From the NCBI RefSeq assembly GCF_034190915.1, contig NW_026947484.1, positions 71,689,482 to 71,753,481 of the forward strand: a DNA stretch of 64,000 bases. The letters are read 5' to 3'. The notes beneath the pieces are model-generated. The model searched no databases, was not told the origin of the DNA, and saw only the letters and a program-made list of their open reading frames with translations. The position numbers and the translations under genes were made by a program. Positions 10,801-25,800 of the stretch are shown piece by piece; positions within the stretch are counted from its first letter, which is position 1, and each line of letters starts with the position of its first letter. Source of the DNA: Cavia porcellus (lineage: Eukaryota > Chordata > Mammalia > Rodentia > Caviidae).

Positions 10801-13800
10801 ATACCTCTAAAATGCCAGGTTCAATAAGTAGTTAAAAGTATAGATACCATCTACCTAAATTGTAAGAAAGCGAAACTGATTTAGACAATTCTTAACTCAA
10901 AGTACTGCATTAATTTAATACTTACAAAAATAATTTTAAAGGGAAGATAAAAACTTATAGTTGTATTTATAAATGATGATAAAATAGCAGAGTTGAATGG
11001 TTGAATAATTACTCAAGATCATATTGCTAATAAGACCTTCAAAAGTGCCAGGCAGGTAAAGCCTCAGTCATTATGGGGTTTTATACTTCTTTCAAGCCTT
11101 CTCGAATCTACCCTGTATGATTAGGGAGTATTATATTTGCTTCTTGTGTTACAAGCACATAAGTATTGATACTTGTAATATGCCTACTCATGTAACCTGG
11201 TAATCTGGAACTGACTCTTTAGGTAATGAGCCAGAAGTTTCAGGGACTGTATGTATGCGTAGAATTGAACTAAGACTGGGCTTTCAGTGCTATCACAAAG
11301 CAAGGAGGAAGGGCGGGCACACATGGAGTTTCCAGAGCAGAGTGAGATGTGGGTGGTTACAGGGCTCACTTCAGTGGCTGTTTTTGGCTGTGTTGAGTAG
11401 TCCTGCAAACTGCTTCTGATACTACAGCAAGAACTAACAAATAATTGGTGGGGACAAAGTGTGAGAGTTTGTATGACAAGGATAAAATTAAAACTAATTT
11501 GAAAACTTTTTTTCTTCATCCGTGAATAAATGTAATATGGAAATATATGAGCTGGGAGCTGCGGAAGAGTTCAGTCTTCCCTATCAAGACTTATGAGGAA
11601 TTTGGCTGCTTATCATCAGTCAAGTTCTTTGCACACACTCAGATGTTGGGTCTTTACTTAAAAAAATAACAGTGTCTTAAGCAGTAGTGTTTCTGCTGGT
11701 AGCAAGTTTGAGTTAATGCACCAAACTGTTTTCTGACTCATTAGAAAAACACTGTAGCCCTGAAAATGTTAGTCATTGAATCAAACTGCTAGTCTTGAAT
11801 TTAAAAAAATATGTAAAAGAAAAAGAAACAATCAAAAGCATAAAATTTTATGCCTTGTACCTTTGATTAATATAAATCTTTGTTACACAATGGAATCAGT
11901 TAAACCATCATTTATGATACATCAATAAAGTTATATGAGGGTAACACGATAGATTCAAAAGATGGCTAACAAAATTATGAAACATTTATATACTGCCTAT
12001 TGTAGTCCCAGAATAAAAAGAACTGTGCCCTATAACACAGATCGCAGTAAATGTTCATTGCAAGGGGACATTATTGGAAGTGCTCTGCAGAGCTATAAGA
12101 ATTATGCTGGAGTCCGATTTTAGTTCTGCTCTGCTGGATCTCGTGCTCTACTCAATGTGAAACACGATCCGTGAAGATCATTGCAGTGACTGGGGGCTAT
12201 AAAGAACATCGAAGGGCCGCACGTAAGTAGGTATCATCAAGCTAGGTTAGTCCAGTGAGGATTCAGCAATACTAGAAAAAATATTTGAGGGCTAAAAAAG
12301 CAAAGGATTTGGAAAACAAGAGTCTGTGCTGGTAGAACTTTCTTGGCAAGGAGCGACCTCTGGAAGACAAGGACTGGATCAAAGGGCTTTCTGAGGCCCA
12401 GGAATACTGACCTGGGGACTTTAGTCTTGGGAGTGCAGGTTAAAGGAACAGTTACAATGCCCAGCCTGGTGACACATGCCTCTAATCCCAGAATTCTAGA
12501 GACTGAGGCAGTGAAGATCCTTGCCAGTTCAAGGACAGCCTGGGATACAGGAAAAAAAAAAGAACAGTTACAAACATTAAAAGAGAAAGTGCCAAGATAG
12601 ACTTACATGAAAAGAATTAGCCAGGTAACAACAAGAAACCTAGGAAAGCAGGCTGTCGGCAGTATAAAATACAAAAGATGCAGGAGTAGGGTATTACTGA
12701 AAAAATATTACAGAACGCTGGAATTGCTGAGGGTTACAGTACTTTAATGCTACTTCAACTTCTAGCATTGTAGTAACAATTGCAACTGTCCAGAAATATT
12801 TAACACAATGCCCCTCACATTAAAAAATACATATTATAGGTTACCTCAGTTAATTTGCAAAGGAACCCATGACATCACCTTCCTTGAATTTAGAGAAAAA
12901 AGCAGAATTTTTAAAATGTGGCACAAAATTTCACCTTAGAATAGAGCAGACTCTCTGTTCCCTAAATTCCTCCTTTTCAGAATCAAACAGGATGATAATG
13001 TTGTTGCTGACACAAACAATTTAGTTGGGCCTCACAGGGATGGGTTTATTACAATGAATGTGTGCAGACATATTTCTTATCATTATTTTTCTAAATAATA
13101 TAGCATAGCTACTTGCACAGGAGATATAGTACATATTACAGGTAATTTAGAGATAATTTAACGTACATGTGAAAATGTATGTATGTTATATGAAGATACT
13201 ATGTGAATTAGATAAAAGACTTCCTCATCCATGGATTTAGGGTAACTGTAATGTGCTCCATTGAATTAACTGCTCTTAGATATAGAGGAATAAATGTTAT
13301 TCATGGTATATATGATGGTGGGGTGATGATTTGGATTTACAATCTTCTCATTTGATTGAATATTTCAAAAGGACAATCCCTTCAATAGAGTAGCTTATCA
13401 TCAGCATACGAAAAGAAAGATGCTATAGCATAGTTTGTGCAAGAAAATCTTTAGGTGGATGGGTGGATAGAGAGATGGATGGATGGATGAAAAGATGGAG
13501 CAGTTGATCCATATGGATGGCTGGATGACTCAGAAGTTACCCAATGAGAATCTAAATCTACTTTTTCTTATTGCAAAGCTATTGATTAACTACCATGACT
13601 ATCTGTGCTCCTATACACTTAAATATAACATGTAAGAGAAAGCCCAATACAATTAAAAGACACAGCCACAAGAATATATTTCAGCAGCATTTTCGAAGGA
13701 TGTGTTTTTCGCATGACAGAGTAATTGTCTTAAAGCCAGTTCCTCATGTTCTTCTGGGGCTCAGGACACATCCGAGAGCTCATATTTGGCTGAGACCAAT

Positions 13801-16800
13801 GGCAGAGCAATAATCAGAAGGACAGAAATGAAAGCTGTGTCACACAGAGCTGTTCAAACACAGAGCTGCACGCATGTCATATTGCTATGATATTCACAGG
13901 TCCTGCTGGCAATCAAAGTTCCTTGTGGTTTGCTTCTCTGTTTCTTTTCCTAAACAGTGCTCTCTGAGTTTAACTGGAAAAGGAAAGAATTTATGGTAAA
14001 AGCAATGAGAAAGCATAAACAATAAATAGGATTAACTGAGGGATTAAACTGAATTCTCCCTGAATTACAGGCAGATGTTGACAAAGCAGTGCGGGCCGCA
14101 AGACAAGCCTTTCAGATTGGCTCTCCATGGCGCACTATGGATGCCTCAGAGAGGGGCCGCCTCATCCACAAGCTGGCTGACTTAATTGAAAGGGATCGTC
14201 TGCTGCTGGCAGTGAGTATGACCACACTGGATGCAAGGGGGAGCTAGATGAAGCAATCACTATTCCAATTGGTAACATGATTGGTTTTTGTGAACACTAC
14301 ACACTCTCTATTTTAAAAAAGAAAAACACTCAGTCTTCAGCAAGCTTATAGGACTGTTAGGCCTGGGATTATTGTCAAGTAGTCATCTGCTAGCTCATTC
14401 TAGGTGATCTTAACTTTGCTGCCATAACTAATTTTATAGGATAAATTTTGGCAATTACTCAGTGAAGTCAAATTAAAGAAATTTCTTTCCTTTACTATAG
14501 AATATTAACAAGCATTTAAATGGTAGCAGGATGGGAATCTTCTAGAATATTGTACTAAGTTGCTTAAACTTACTTGATCCTATACTTTTATTGAGTTTCT
14601 TATTTGGCTTTGTGAACATATCCAAATTATTTCACTACAACAAAACTTCTTTGTCATTAGTTCCATAACTGAAATTGCTGGTGAAGAATTCATGAATGAA
14701 AGATCCAGATGTTATGCTTATAAAAGTAGATTAATTATATTCTAATGGTCCAAAATTACAAATGAGTTTTTGTTTCTCTTGACTCATTTGTAGTCCAGGC
14801 TGGCCAGGAACTTGTGGTGATCCTCCTGTCTCAGCCATCAGAGTGCTAAAATGATCATTGAAACATGATTAAAAATCACCAATACAAAATTATCTCTATG
14901 TTGAAATCTTATTGGAACACCCACCTTATCCAGTTCTCACAGCAGGATATATCAAATTGAAGTGAACTCTTTGAATGTTGGTCAGTAGAAACACTCAGAA
15001 TGAGACTGGTTTAGAAATTGCAATCTCCTACACATTTTACATAGATTGTGCAGTATGACCCTATCTACACGTTAATATAAAACATTTTTTAGTTTCTATT
15101 TTTAAAGAGAAAATTACATAAATGATTTCAAATTTCTTCTCTATCCTGAATTCTCTAGTGCATATCCAACATATTGGCCATTGTTTTGTAACGGAAAACT
15201 TTTGTAGAATTTTAAATTTAGGGACTGATCTGTTTTTCAGACAATGGAGGCAACAAATGGTGGGAAACTATTTGCTACTACATATCTGATGGAGTTGGGA
15301 GGCTGTGTAAAAGGATTGCGCTACTGTGCAGGCTGGGCCGACAAGATCCAGGGCCACACCATCCCCAGCGGTGAGGAGCTCTGGGTGACCTCAGGACTGA
15401 GCAGGGATGGGTCAGGACTGTAGAGCTGAATAACTATAAACGCGCCCTCTTAACTGCAGTCAAGTGCAGCAAAAGTATTCTCACCTGAGGTTAAGCCGAC
15501 ACAGTTGGAACCTAGGATGTTCTGTGATGGTTCAGTAAAAGCATTTAAAAGTTTTTCAGTATAATAAGGCAGAACCTTATGGGTAGGTTAGAAATTGTAG
15601 ACATAGGAACAATCTTACAGTTACAATTACTTGTAATCTTACAGTTACAGTTACTATTACTGATTTGAGGCAACTCTTGAGGAGCCCAAACTTTTTATAA
15701 CTGGCCTCTAGCATTAATTATTTGGGTATCATTCCCAACATGACATTTCTACTCTTCCGTAGTATGATTATCAGACCCTCCTGGCTGCCCCACTGTGTGC
15801 CCGCTATGGGCACCCATGCCTGTCAAACTCAGTACAGTTAGACCAGAATAATTAAACAGTTATCTGTGGGATCAAATATCCATTTTGTAAGTTTTTAAGA
15901 TACTCCTTTTTTTAAAAAAGTTCTTTATTACTATTTTCATCTTCCTCTCACATCAGTTTCAAGTCTCCATCCTTCCAAACTCAAGTAGATTAGCTCCATA
16001 TAGAGCTGGGTGTGTGCCTTCTTTTCCAGATGGAGACTTCTTCACTTACACGAGACGTGAACCTGTTGGAGTGTGCGGCCAAATCCTTCCTGTAAGTTGC
16101 GCTCCTGTGTAACTTTTTTAAAAACCCTAATTTAACATAAGGCTATTTAATTTGATACCCAAGATTTCTCTGACAGAAATGGATGCTTGTTTACTGGTTA
16201 AATGTGATGTAAATTTCAACACGTAGGATTTGTTGAATCCAGGCTTCCTATGACTGAATTTCTGGGATGTAATTCAGGAAATAACCAAAATCTTCTGTAC
16301 CTTAGTGTGTCTCTTGAGTGGGTTTCAATGCACCTGCATCCAAATACCTTAACCTTTACTCTATGAGTTGTTTGAAAAACTTGTATTTTGCACTCCTACT
16401 ACAAGCTGTGCTTTGTGAGCACATGACAGTGAGAGGACCCTGGGCTCTCCTGCTGTGGGACAGCCCTGCAGTGGCATGTGCCTCCTTCTCTCCTCCACTC
16501 TGCCTCCTTTCAGACTTCTCATCCCAGACCACACACAGCAGCAGTAAAAGTGTTCAGTTCCTGATAGACATTTCTGTGTTTTCACTGGTGTCTGTTGGCA
16601 GGGCACTAGGATTACCTAAGTAGGTATACACGTAACACATCTTTTTGTTTTTCTAGTTCCCAACTTCTTGTTTTTCTCTCCAGATGACTCTATCACTTTG
16701 TCTCTTCCCTTTTCCAAAAAATTAGTTTAATTACTTTAATCCAACTTTTATTTTTCTCTGTAAATTATTGAAATATTGGCTTTCACATGTACAGGAAGCC

Positions 16801-19800
16801 GTGAGATATGTAAGCTTGTGTTTGTGATTTATTGCACTTAACATTATGCTCTCAACATGCATTCATTTTCCTTCAAATGATTCCAATGCATCTTTTTTTG
16901 GCAGAGTAGTAGTCTGGTATATTTAAACACCACATCTTCTTTGCTTACTCATCTGCTGATGTGCACACAGGTCACTTCTGAGATTAAATGAGCTATGTTA
17001 CTATCAACCTATAAATGCATGTATCCATATAATATGATATCTTTAAATCTTTCCGGAAGATATTTAGAAGGGGCATAGTTGTGTCAGAGAATTTCTGATT
17101 TTAGTTTTTTGAGGAATCTCCCTGTGATTCCCATAGTGGTCATTCTAGTATACTTTCCCACCAGCAATTTACAGGAACTCATTTTTTTCCTCACAGATTT
17201 ACCAGTATTTATTGTTATTCAATTTGTTGATGACAATCACTCATTCTGGAATCAGATAGATTCTCAGTGTGGTTGGAAACCATTTGCCTTTCTATAATAA
17301 CAAGAAATTTTGAACATTTTTGAACGTTTACTGGTCACTTGTACTTCTAAAAAGTATCTATTTATTTTGGTTACCCAGGTTTTGAGTGATTCTTTTATTT
17401 TAGGGGGTCTTACTTGTTTTGTTTGTTTGTTTTGTTTTGTTGTTTTTGTTTTGCTTTTACTTTCTTATATATTCTAGATATTAGTCCTCTGAGAAGTACC
17501 TGGCAGTATTTTTCCCATCATGTGTACTGTCTTTTCATTCTGTTAACTGATTTTCATTTCTATGAAAATTTTTTAATTCCATTCAATTCCACTTTTTAGC
17601 CCTGACTCTGCTTCTTCTACAATTGGCATTTCTGATCAGAAATTCAATGCCTATGCCTTCAAGGGTTTTGCCTATTTTGTTTTGAACAGATCGTTTCTAT
17701 TTTAACACCCTGTGATCCACTTTGTTCTTAGTTTACACCATGGTAAGAGATGTAGCTCCAACATCAATCTTCCGCATGTGGACTGTTGGTTTCCCTAAAA
17801 TCATGTGTAAAGAGTCCATCTTTCCTCCAGTATATAGTTTTGACACCCTGGTCAGAGATCAGCTACCTGAATGTGCTTCGTGTGGTTTTGCATCCTCTGT
17901 CCTGTTGCATTGACCCACATTTCTGTTTTCATGCCAGCATCATGGTTCTTTATCACTGTGGCTTCATAATGTAAGTGAACGCGTCCAATGACTGTGATGT
18001 CTTCCGCTTTTCTCTTTGGCCCAGGATTATTTTTGTTATTTTGGATCTCTTCCAGTTCCATATGAATTTCGTGGATTATTTTCCTAGTTATATGAGGAAT
18101 GATATTAATATTTTCAAGTTTTAAAAATTTTAATGAAATAGAGGCACTTGAAACACTGAATTAGAATATATGGGCCTTTTAGGTAAGAAACTCTGATACC
18201 CCTAACAGAAAACAGCACATTTTTGTATAATTATGAAAGTTTCCATTGAAGCCCAACAAAAAAAATATACTGTTTAAACATGATTGAAATCCTTGAAAAG
18301 TCCAAATAAAAAGACTTTGAAGTGTTTTGAAATTCTTAAATAAGAAAGCGAGCATCATTTGTTTTTTTCTTTCAATGAGTTAAAAGGATAAATATTTAAC
18401 ATTTTTAATGAAATTTCTTACTCATTGAAAACCCCAAGAATTCATTAAAGCCACAAAACCTAAATGCTAATGTCACCTAACAGGACAGCTTTCTGCAGTA
18501 GAGGGTATTATCAGTCCTTAATAGAGAAAAGGAGTCTTCTCTGGGTTCACAGGGCTACTCGGGGGTTGCTCTGGGACCCTAGCCCAAGCTCTCCTCCTGA
18601 GGTACATTGTGTCCTCTTTAACACTTCTGTCTTGCTGGACTGGAGGAGTCACTCAGTGGGGCTCATGTGCCATCTGTATGAAGCCCTGTGCTGGAAACCC
18701 GGCACCACAAATACAGAGCCTTTCTCCTATAAATAATTAAGATTTCTCCATAGGCAGAAGACTATAGCCACTTTTGGAAGTCAAATGAATTCTTATTCTA
18801 CTAGACAAAATTCACTATCGTGCTTGCTATTATTGAAAATCAGGTAGCAACTTTATTCCTGGTAGAATAAGAATTTAAAATAACAGCACTTGATCAAATA
18901 TAGGGACTCTATTCTTGTCCCTTCTATATATGGCTTTCATTAAGAGTTTTGCCATTTATTGTTCTTTCTGGCCATGACTTAAACAGCACACACTGAATGC
19001 CTGTCCAACTACTGCAGTCATTATTTAACAACTGTAGGGGAGGGGAAGACATAATGTCAAAGTTACATTAATAACTGGGCCTTTGAACAAAATAAACCCG
19101 AAGTGTGGAATGTTGCTTTCCAGTGGAACTTCCCATTGGTTATGCTGGTGTGGAAGATAGGACCCGCGCTCAGCTGTGGAAACACAGTGGTTCTCAAACC
19201 TGCAGAACAAACTCCCCTCACTGCTCTTCACGTGGCATCCTTAATTAAAGAGGTAAGCAAGCATCCTGGCTCAAAGCGTGCATGAGACTCCAAGAGCCCC
19301 AGGTGCAATGGGCAGTCTCATTTAGAGCTACTGTTTGCTACACTGCTCTGGAAGGCTCCATCCAGTGGTGAGGGTGCCCTGATCAGGGCTGCTAGCTGGG
19401 ATTTCTGGCAGTCAGTGCACATGAATCTCCCCGAAATGCACACCAGAAGCCTGAGCAGAGGCTTGGAATCAGTCGCCTGCTAATCCATTATTTTCTTGCT
19501 TTTGTCCAACTCTCAGGAGCAAAAATTCATGTTGAAATTAATATGGAACCCTTTCAATGCTGGAATATTGTGCTAGTTCCTAAAAACCACTAATGGTCCA
19601 GTAGACTCTGCAAATCTGTTGCAATTAAAACAAATTTTTAGTTTTAATTCCTGAAGGTTGGAGTTCACTCTGCCTATATACTCTTTGTAACACTAGGTCC
19701 TATTCTTTCTAAAACCTTTTCCCATGAATGAATATTTTTATATTGACTTTTCTATTATTCTTTCTTCTACATTTTCTTGTTCAAATGTAGCAAAGAGAAT

Positions 19801-22800
19801 GTGAAAATAATTTTCATCAGCTGTCTTACTCATGTGAAAAATATTTTTTAAATCACTCACTACTCTTTGTCCTTCATATCCTAGCAAACTTCAAACAATT
19901 AATAAGTTTTAACAACTTATCATTTAGGAAATCTATACTTGAGCCTTAAAAATGTTCTTTTTAAAATAAATTTAGACTAGTGACATGCGGTGTCAGCAGG
20001 CTCCTCTCAGTTCCAAACTTGCCTTGAAGTCAGCTCTTTAATAGGAATATACACCCGTCTGTGAGGCTTCACCCTAAACAGGATGATCTGATTACCTAAC
20101 ATTTTACCTACTAACTACTGTCACTTAAGCAATCTACAGCTAGAGAATTAAAAATGAGTTGTTTAGTTTTTTGCTTTTGCTGATATAAATAATAAACATG
20201 TTGCTTTCCTTATGTGTAAACCTTTTACCAAATACTTAGAAGTAGCTACCTCCTTGAGTTACTATAAGGAAATCTGAGATGGCCCTCGTTAGAGCATTGT
20301 TCCATAAACTTACCCTGAGAAAGAGCACAGGTGAATCTTGCCTCCCCTGGGTTATTTCCATGTGGGCTACGATATGACATAATAATAATAAGTAATAAAG
20401 AACAAAGCTACTTAAGCACTTTTATCTGTGTAGGGCTGCACACAAGATGAGCCCACAGAAGCAGCCTGCACCCCACCCTCCCTTTCCTGCATCTTTCTGA
20501 GTTCCTTGTACCCATTCTGCTTTTTGTCCTTTCAGGCGGGTTTTCCTCCCGGGGTGGTGAATATTGTCCCTGGCTATGGGCCCACTGCAGGGGCCGCCAT
20601 CTCCTCACACATGGACGTGGACAAGGTGGCCTTCACAGGGTCCACAGAGGTAATGCCGTGAGCTGTGTCCTCAATACCCATGATAACCAGGGTGTTTATG
20701 GGACTGTTCTGAAGCCAACACTTTCTAAAAACACAAGTTCACTTTAATGATCTCTGTTGTTTATTCTAGCTACCTATTTCCTTACTCAACATAAGCAGTT
20801 GTAGTTTAGATGAAATGATATACTGACTATAAACACCAAAAAACTGAACTGTGCTCAGTGTGTTCTTTACCTTCTCTTATGAGAAACAGAGCTGCTGTAT
20901 CATATGATTCATACAGTTTCTGGTAGAAAATGTAAATCAGGCCATAGTGATTTGTGTGCTCCCTACACTGGGCCCTCATCAGGGCCTTCTTTCCTGTACC
21001 TTCTGAAAGGGAGTCAGAAGCTCAGTTTCCCTTGATGTTACCAAGGGTCTTGTCTGGTTATCCAAAAAGTTCAGAAACACTAGGGCACCTCAAGAAGAAG
21101 GGATGTGGAAAGTAGACTTTGTGAGGGAGAATGGCTTTTCTATCCTAAGCAAAAGAAAGTGAAGAAACCATACTTTTCAAGCAAAACATTTTGTTGAGTT
21201 CTACTCTCAAGTGATGACTTTGTTAGATATTCAACACACACAAAAAAATGATGTAAGCCTAAAGGATAAAGACTGAGCAAAAAAAGTTCATCTTATAAAG
21301 CTTCTGACATTAGTACAGACTAGGCGTAATAGGGGTGAGTTGTGTATAAAGTGATATAAAGGGACTCATGAGAAAAAAAAATACTGATCTCAGATGGCTG
21401 CTAGAACTTTCCCTGAATTGGAGAATGGTTCCATGGTAATCCCTAAAGACTGACAAATAAGGATGTCCTCTAAGGCTTTCCAACCTGTAGCCCACAAACC
21501 AATTGTCCTCTATGTGTCATAATGCAAAATAGAAACAAAAACAGTTTCACTATTACATATATAACTATATTATATGGTTCTAATTTCATTCTTCTAACTC
21601 CACTCTCAAATGTGTTGTGAAGAAGGGTAAAATGTACAAGTAACGAGAGAGAGAGGAGACACACACACATAACTACATTATATGTTTTGTGTGAGAACCA
21701 ACACAGTTATTATTCCCTTTGTGAGATTCAGACAAGGAAAATGTTGGACACCCATGTATCTAGGGAGTGAAATGAAGGCGTCTTGATTATTTTATAATCG
21801 TAGTAAGCCACTCTAATGTACCTTTAAAATGTGTACACAAAGAAAACTGGAGTAGGATGTTCAATTGTGTTATTTTCTAAATCTAGGTAAATAAAGCTAC
21901 AATTTTCATTGCTTTTCATAGAAGTAAGTAGAAAAGCCTTGTAATCTGCCAATCACTAAGTTTGATAAGGAAAAGCCAAGTCCTCAGGATTTTCTATGGA
22001 TAATTGAGAATGTACATGACATGGCAATAACAATGAATGGTTTTTTGTTTGTTTGTAGTTTTTTTTTTTTTTTTTTGGGGGGTGGGTTTTTGGTAATGGG
22101 TGTTAAACTTATGACCTCATACTTGCCAAGCAGGTGCTATATTCCTGGCTCCACAAAGCTATTAAAGTGACTGAAAGCAGAGCAGAGAGGGGACAGGAAA
22201 GAAGGCACAGGCTCCCCAGCCCGGAGCTGTGACCTTTCCCCCCATAGACACAGGCACATTTCCAGGTTGCTCTCTTCTCCCGTCCATCTGCATCCCCTGA
22301 TCCCACTGCCTGCATCACTGCCCATTGGTCCTGGCTCATCCCTAAGCTCCTGAAGTGTTCTGGGGTCACTTTATCTGCAGAAAAGAAAGTTTGACCTTAG
22401 AAGACTGGGAAATTTCTGGGGCTGGAGGTTTAGCTCAGTGGCATAAGCCCCTGCCTTGAAAGCGGGCAGTCATGAGTTTGATCCCCGGTACCGATAAAAA
22501 GGAAAAAGACAAAAAACAAAAGAACAGTGGGAAATTTCTGGGTCCCCCCACCCGATGTTCCCCCTCCTGGAAGTGTGGCTCAGAAATGTTAAGTGTCCTT
22601 GTTAAGTTTGAAACTGAGCTTTAAAAGGACAAGAAAAAAATTCTAAATGACTTTAAATGAAAATTGAGTTTTTGAAAATGGTCATAAGAAATATGAAAAT
22701 GGACTATAGAAGTTTCAAATTTTTCTGATACAAGTCTACTTTTAGTTTAGATTTATTAATCCACTTGTACAGATTGGATTGAATTCTACAAAAATATTTT

Positions 22801-25800
22801 AGCTGAATAATATTCAGTTTTGTAACGTACAGGATCAGTTAAGTAACCACATAAATTGCTAATGCTTACTTCGTCTTTTTCTTTAATAAAAATAGCTTTA
22901 TATTGAAATGTGACACATAGAATTTGAAAAGAAATAAAGTAATAAAAGAAACAAAAATGCTGATTATGTAACAAGAGAAAAACAAAGATAATTTGAGTGA
23001 ATCAGGCTCTCAAGTAAAAGAAATAGGCCAGATTTTCTACTTTAAAATACAAAACATCTATAGCAGGTAAACTTGCCAGGGCATGATCCACAAAGCAAAA
23101 CCAATGAAAACAGTGATGTTTTCACTTGCATAGAGAATCAGTTAAAATCTCAAGGTGTCAGTTGCCGAAAAAATATGCATGTTCTTTCAAGTCATTTTTA
23201 ATCATGTCACAACATCAGACAAATGTAAAATGCTCAGCCTGTCTTCACGAGCACATAGTGAGTCTCCTGCTTGGCAATGGTGACTTTCAGGTTGGCAAAC
23301 TCATCAAAGAAGCTGCGGGGAAGAGCAACCTGAAGAGGGTCACCCTGGAGCTGGGGGGCAAGAGCCCCTGCATTGTGTTTGCTGACGCTGACTGTGAGTA
23401 CGGCCCCCTGGGCTAAGCCCGCACCTCCATCCTTTCTGGGGTCTGATCATGCCAGACAGGGAACTTGGGTTTCCAAACACGTTTGCTTCAGAGTGTAAGT
23501 ATTTATCAGAGAACAGAATTACTCTTGGAAATTTTTAAAATTATCCTAACACTGGAGCAATCACAGGAACACTTTCTCCTTGGTTTGGAATAGATTTCTG
23601 TTTCCTCAGATGAACTCTGAAAAGTGTAAACGTTTTGCACTTCTGGGTCCAGCAGGAGGTATTTTTTTATAATTACTTAATTCAGTTATTGGCACTGTGT
23701 TAAACATACTGAGACACTTCATTGTGTTGGACCAAGACAAATTCAGGGAACAGTAATTCTGCATTTGTCACCTCCTTTTCCTCTGGGTCATACGCTCATT
23801 AATTGAATTAGTGAGAAGAGAAATAACCTGCTTACACTCGTTCTGTCCTCCCCCTACCAAGAGCAGCTGAGTTTCCATACATTTAGTCTGCAATTATGAT
23901 GTGATAATGTTCTAGGTTTACTCTGTTTATGTTACCAAATAGCACTTCCTAATTTCTCTTAAACAAGAGTTTATTAGCAGAACTGGGTATTCATTCTTCT
24001 AGTCCTTTCTTAAACTATTACATTATTGCTATTAACAAATGGCTCATGAACTGGGTTTCATTGCCTTATGGTTTTAATTGAATTTTGTGAATGCAGTTTC
24101 TTATTAAACATTCTACAAACATGACAATATTCCCCATTTTTCAAACCTCTTAGTCAACTGTTGCTAAAGAAACTTAAGTTGCATGATTAGGTCACAAATT
24201 CACACTGAGTTGCTTTAATGTGGAATTGAATCTTCAGCATTTGGAAAACTAAACTCAAAGTAAATGTAAAGAAACCTTGATTCTTCATATTAAATATACA
24301 CTAATCAAACAACATTGGCATGCATAATGTACTATCTAAATATACAAGGTTGCATAAGCATAGATGAAAGAACATGATAGACTTTTACATAAATTTTGAA
24401 AATATGTTTCCTTGAATAAGACTTTAAGATAATTGGTTGTATGAGTGGATTTTGTGAGGATATGTTGTTATTGTAAAGATGTAAAGGCCAATTTTTTAAT
24501 TGATCAAGATGTTTAAGAATAGTGCAAAATTAAGGCAATGAACATTTGAGATTTTCTGTCTTATTTAGTTACCCATGGACATCTAAAAGTAATATATAAC
24601 TTTTTATAAATGGAGACAATGATACAATATATTTGCAATGATATTTGATCTTGGGGTAAAATCAACATTCCTTTAGATATATCCTTATTAAAGTTATGAT
24701 AATAAACACCAATTTTCCATTTTCTATTGTTTATTGTCATGATTTTAACAGTCAAGGATTACAAAGATGACTCTATCATCTGAATTTTAAGAGAGGACAT
24801 GTATAAAGTCGATGTTTGACTCCCTGACAGAAGACCCTGACATTGCCTCTGAGAACTACATATGAACTGTGAAACCTTAGGTAACCTTTCTTCTCTAATG
24901 TGGTCTTTTGTAGTGGACACTGCTGTAGAATATGCACATATGGGCGTGTTCTTCCACCAGGGCCAGGCCTGCATTGCTGCCTCCAGGCTTTTTGTGGAAG
25001 AATCAATTTACGATGAGTTTGTTCGAAAGAGTGTTGAGCGTGCGAAGAAGTACGTTTTTGGAAATCCTCTGAACCCAGGTGTAAACCATGGCCCTCAGGT
25101 GAGCATGAAATAGAAAGGGGAGCTGAGTAAAGTAACTGCTTGTTTTTGCCACTTCTCATGTAACAATACTATAGCAGCTTGGAGATGGAAAAGTCTGTTT
25201 ATCAGTAGCAGAGTTATAATTCTGGTTTGTGTTGCTGATTTTTCATACATAGAAACAGTTTAAAGAGTCATTCGGGTATTAAAAATATGAGAGTAACGCA
25301 AGGAGTGTCAATTTCCTGCTTCCCTCAACCACATCTTTCTACTGTGGACAATCCTTTGTCTACCTGAAACTTCCTACACATCTCTATCATTTCTCCCTCA
25401 AAACGAGCCCCTCCTCTCAGCTGCCATTCCACAGACAGAGACAGCTGGAACACCTTTAACTCTCCGCAGTTTCTCAGTTCCAACTCACCTCCCAATGGTA
25501 CTGCAGGTGTCCTCAGAGATCCTCATCTTCAGAAATTCCAATCATTTCCCTGCGTTGCTGGTTTTCCTGTTTCCTTGGAAACATAATCAGTAAGAGTATT
25601 TCTGACTTTCTTATGAGAGATCACCTTTCCCTCTTCCTTGCATGCTTTTTTAGTCATGGTCTGTTGTTCAAGATCCTGCATCTTTGGTTCTGATTTTCCT
25701 CTGTCCCTTGGATGTCCTAGCCTAGAGCAATAATCCCTAAATAGGAGAAATCTTATTCCTGTCCCAGGGGTCCTTTGGCCATATCTAGAGAGATTTTAAA

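Larger units (their letters stand above)
10376..14070 (+). other. Intron 2 of copy 1
   Basis: 3695 bases, AT-rich. It holds a SINE at 12458-12561 and a GGAT-type tetranucleotide stretch at 13455-13490. The first 360 bases are collinear with 63638-64000. I see no further gene signal. Confidence 0.7.
20650..23290 (+). other. Intron 7 of copy 1
   Basis: 2641 bases. It contains two ID-family SINEs, one antisense (about 22060-22152) and one sense (22421-22527). The remainder shows no gene signal. Confidence 0.7.

Noticed and set aside
12343..12600. 85-residue frame in intron 2
   Set aside because: Its second half is the B1-like SINE at 12458-12561; the first half has no homology.
22421..22500. 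Possible tRNA-Ala gene
   Set aside because: A and B boxes are present but the acceptor and anticodon stems are not maintained, and the A-rich tail and target-site duplication show it is an ID-type SINE. The same applies to 51140-51248.
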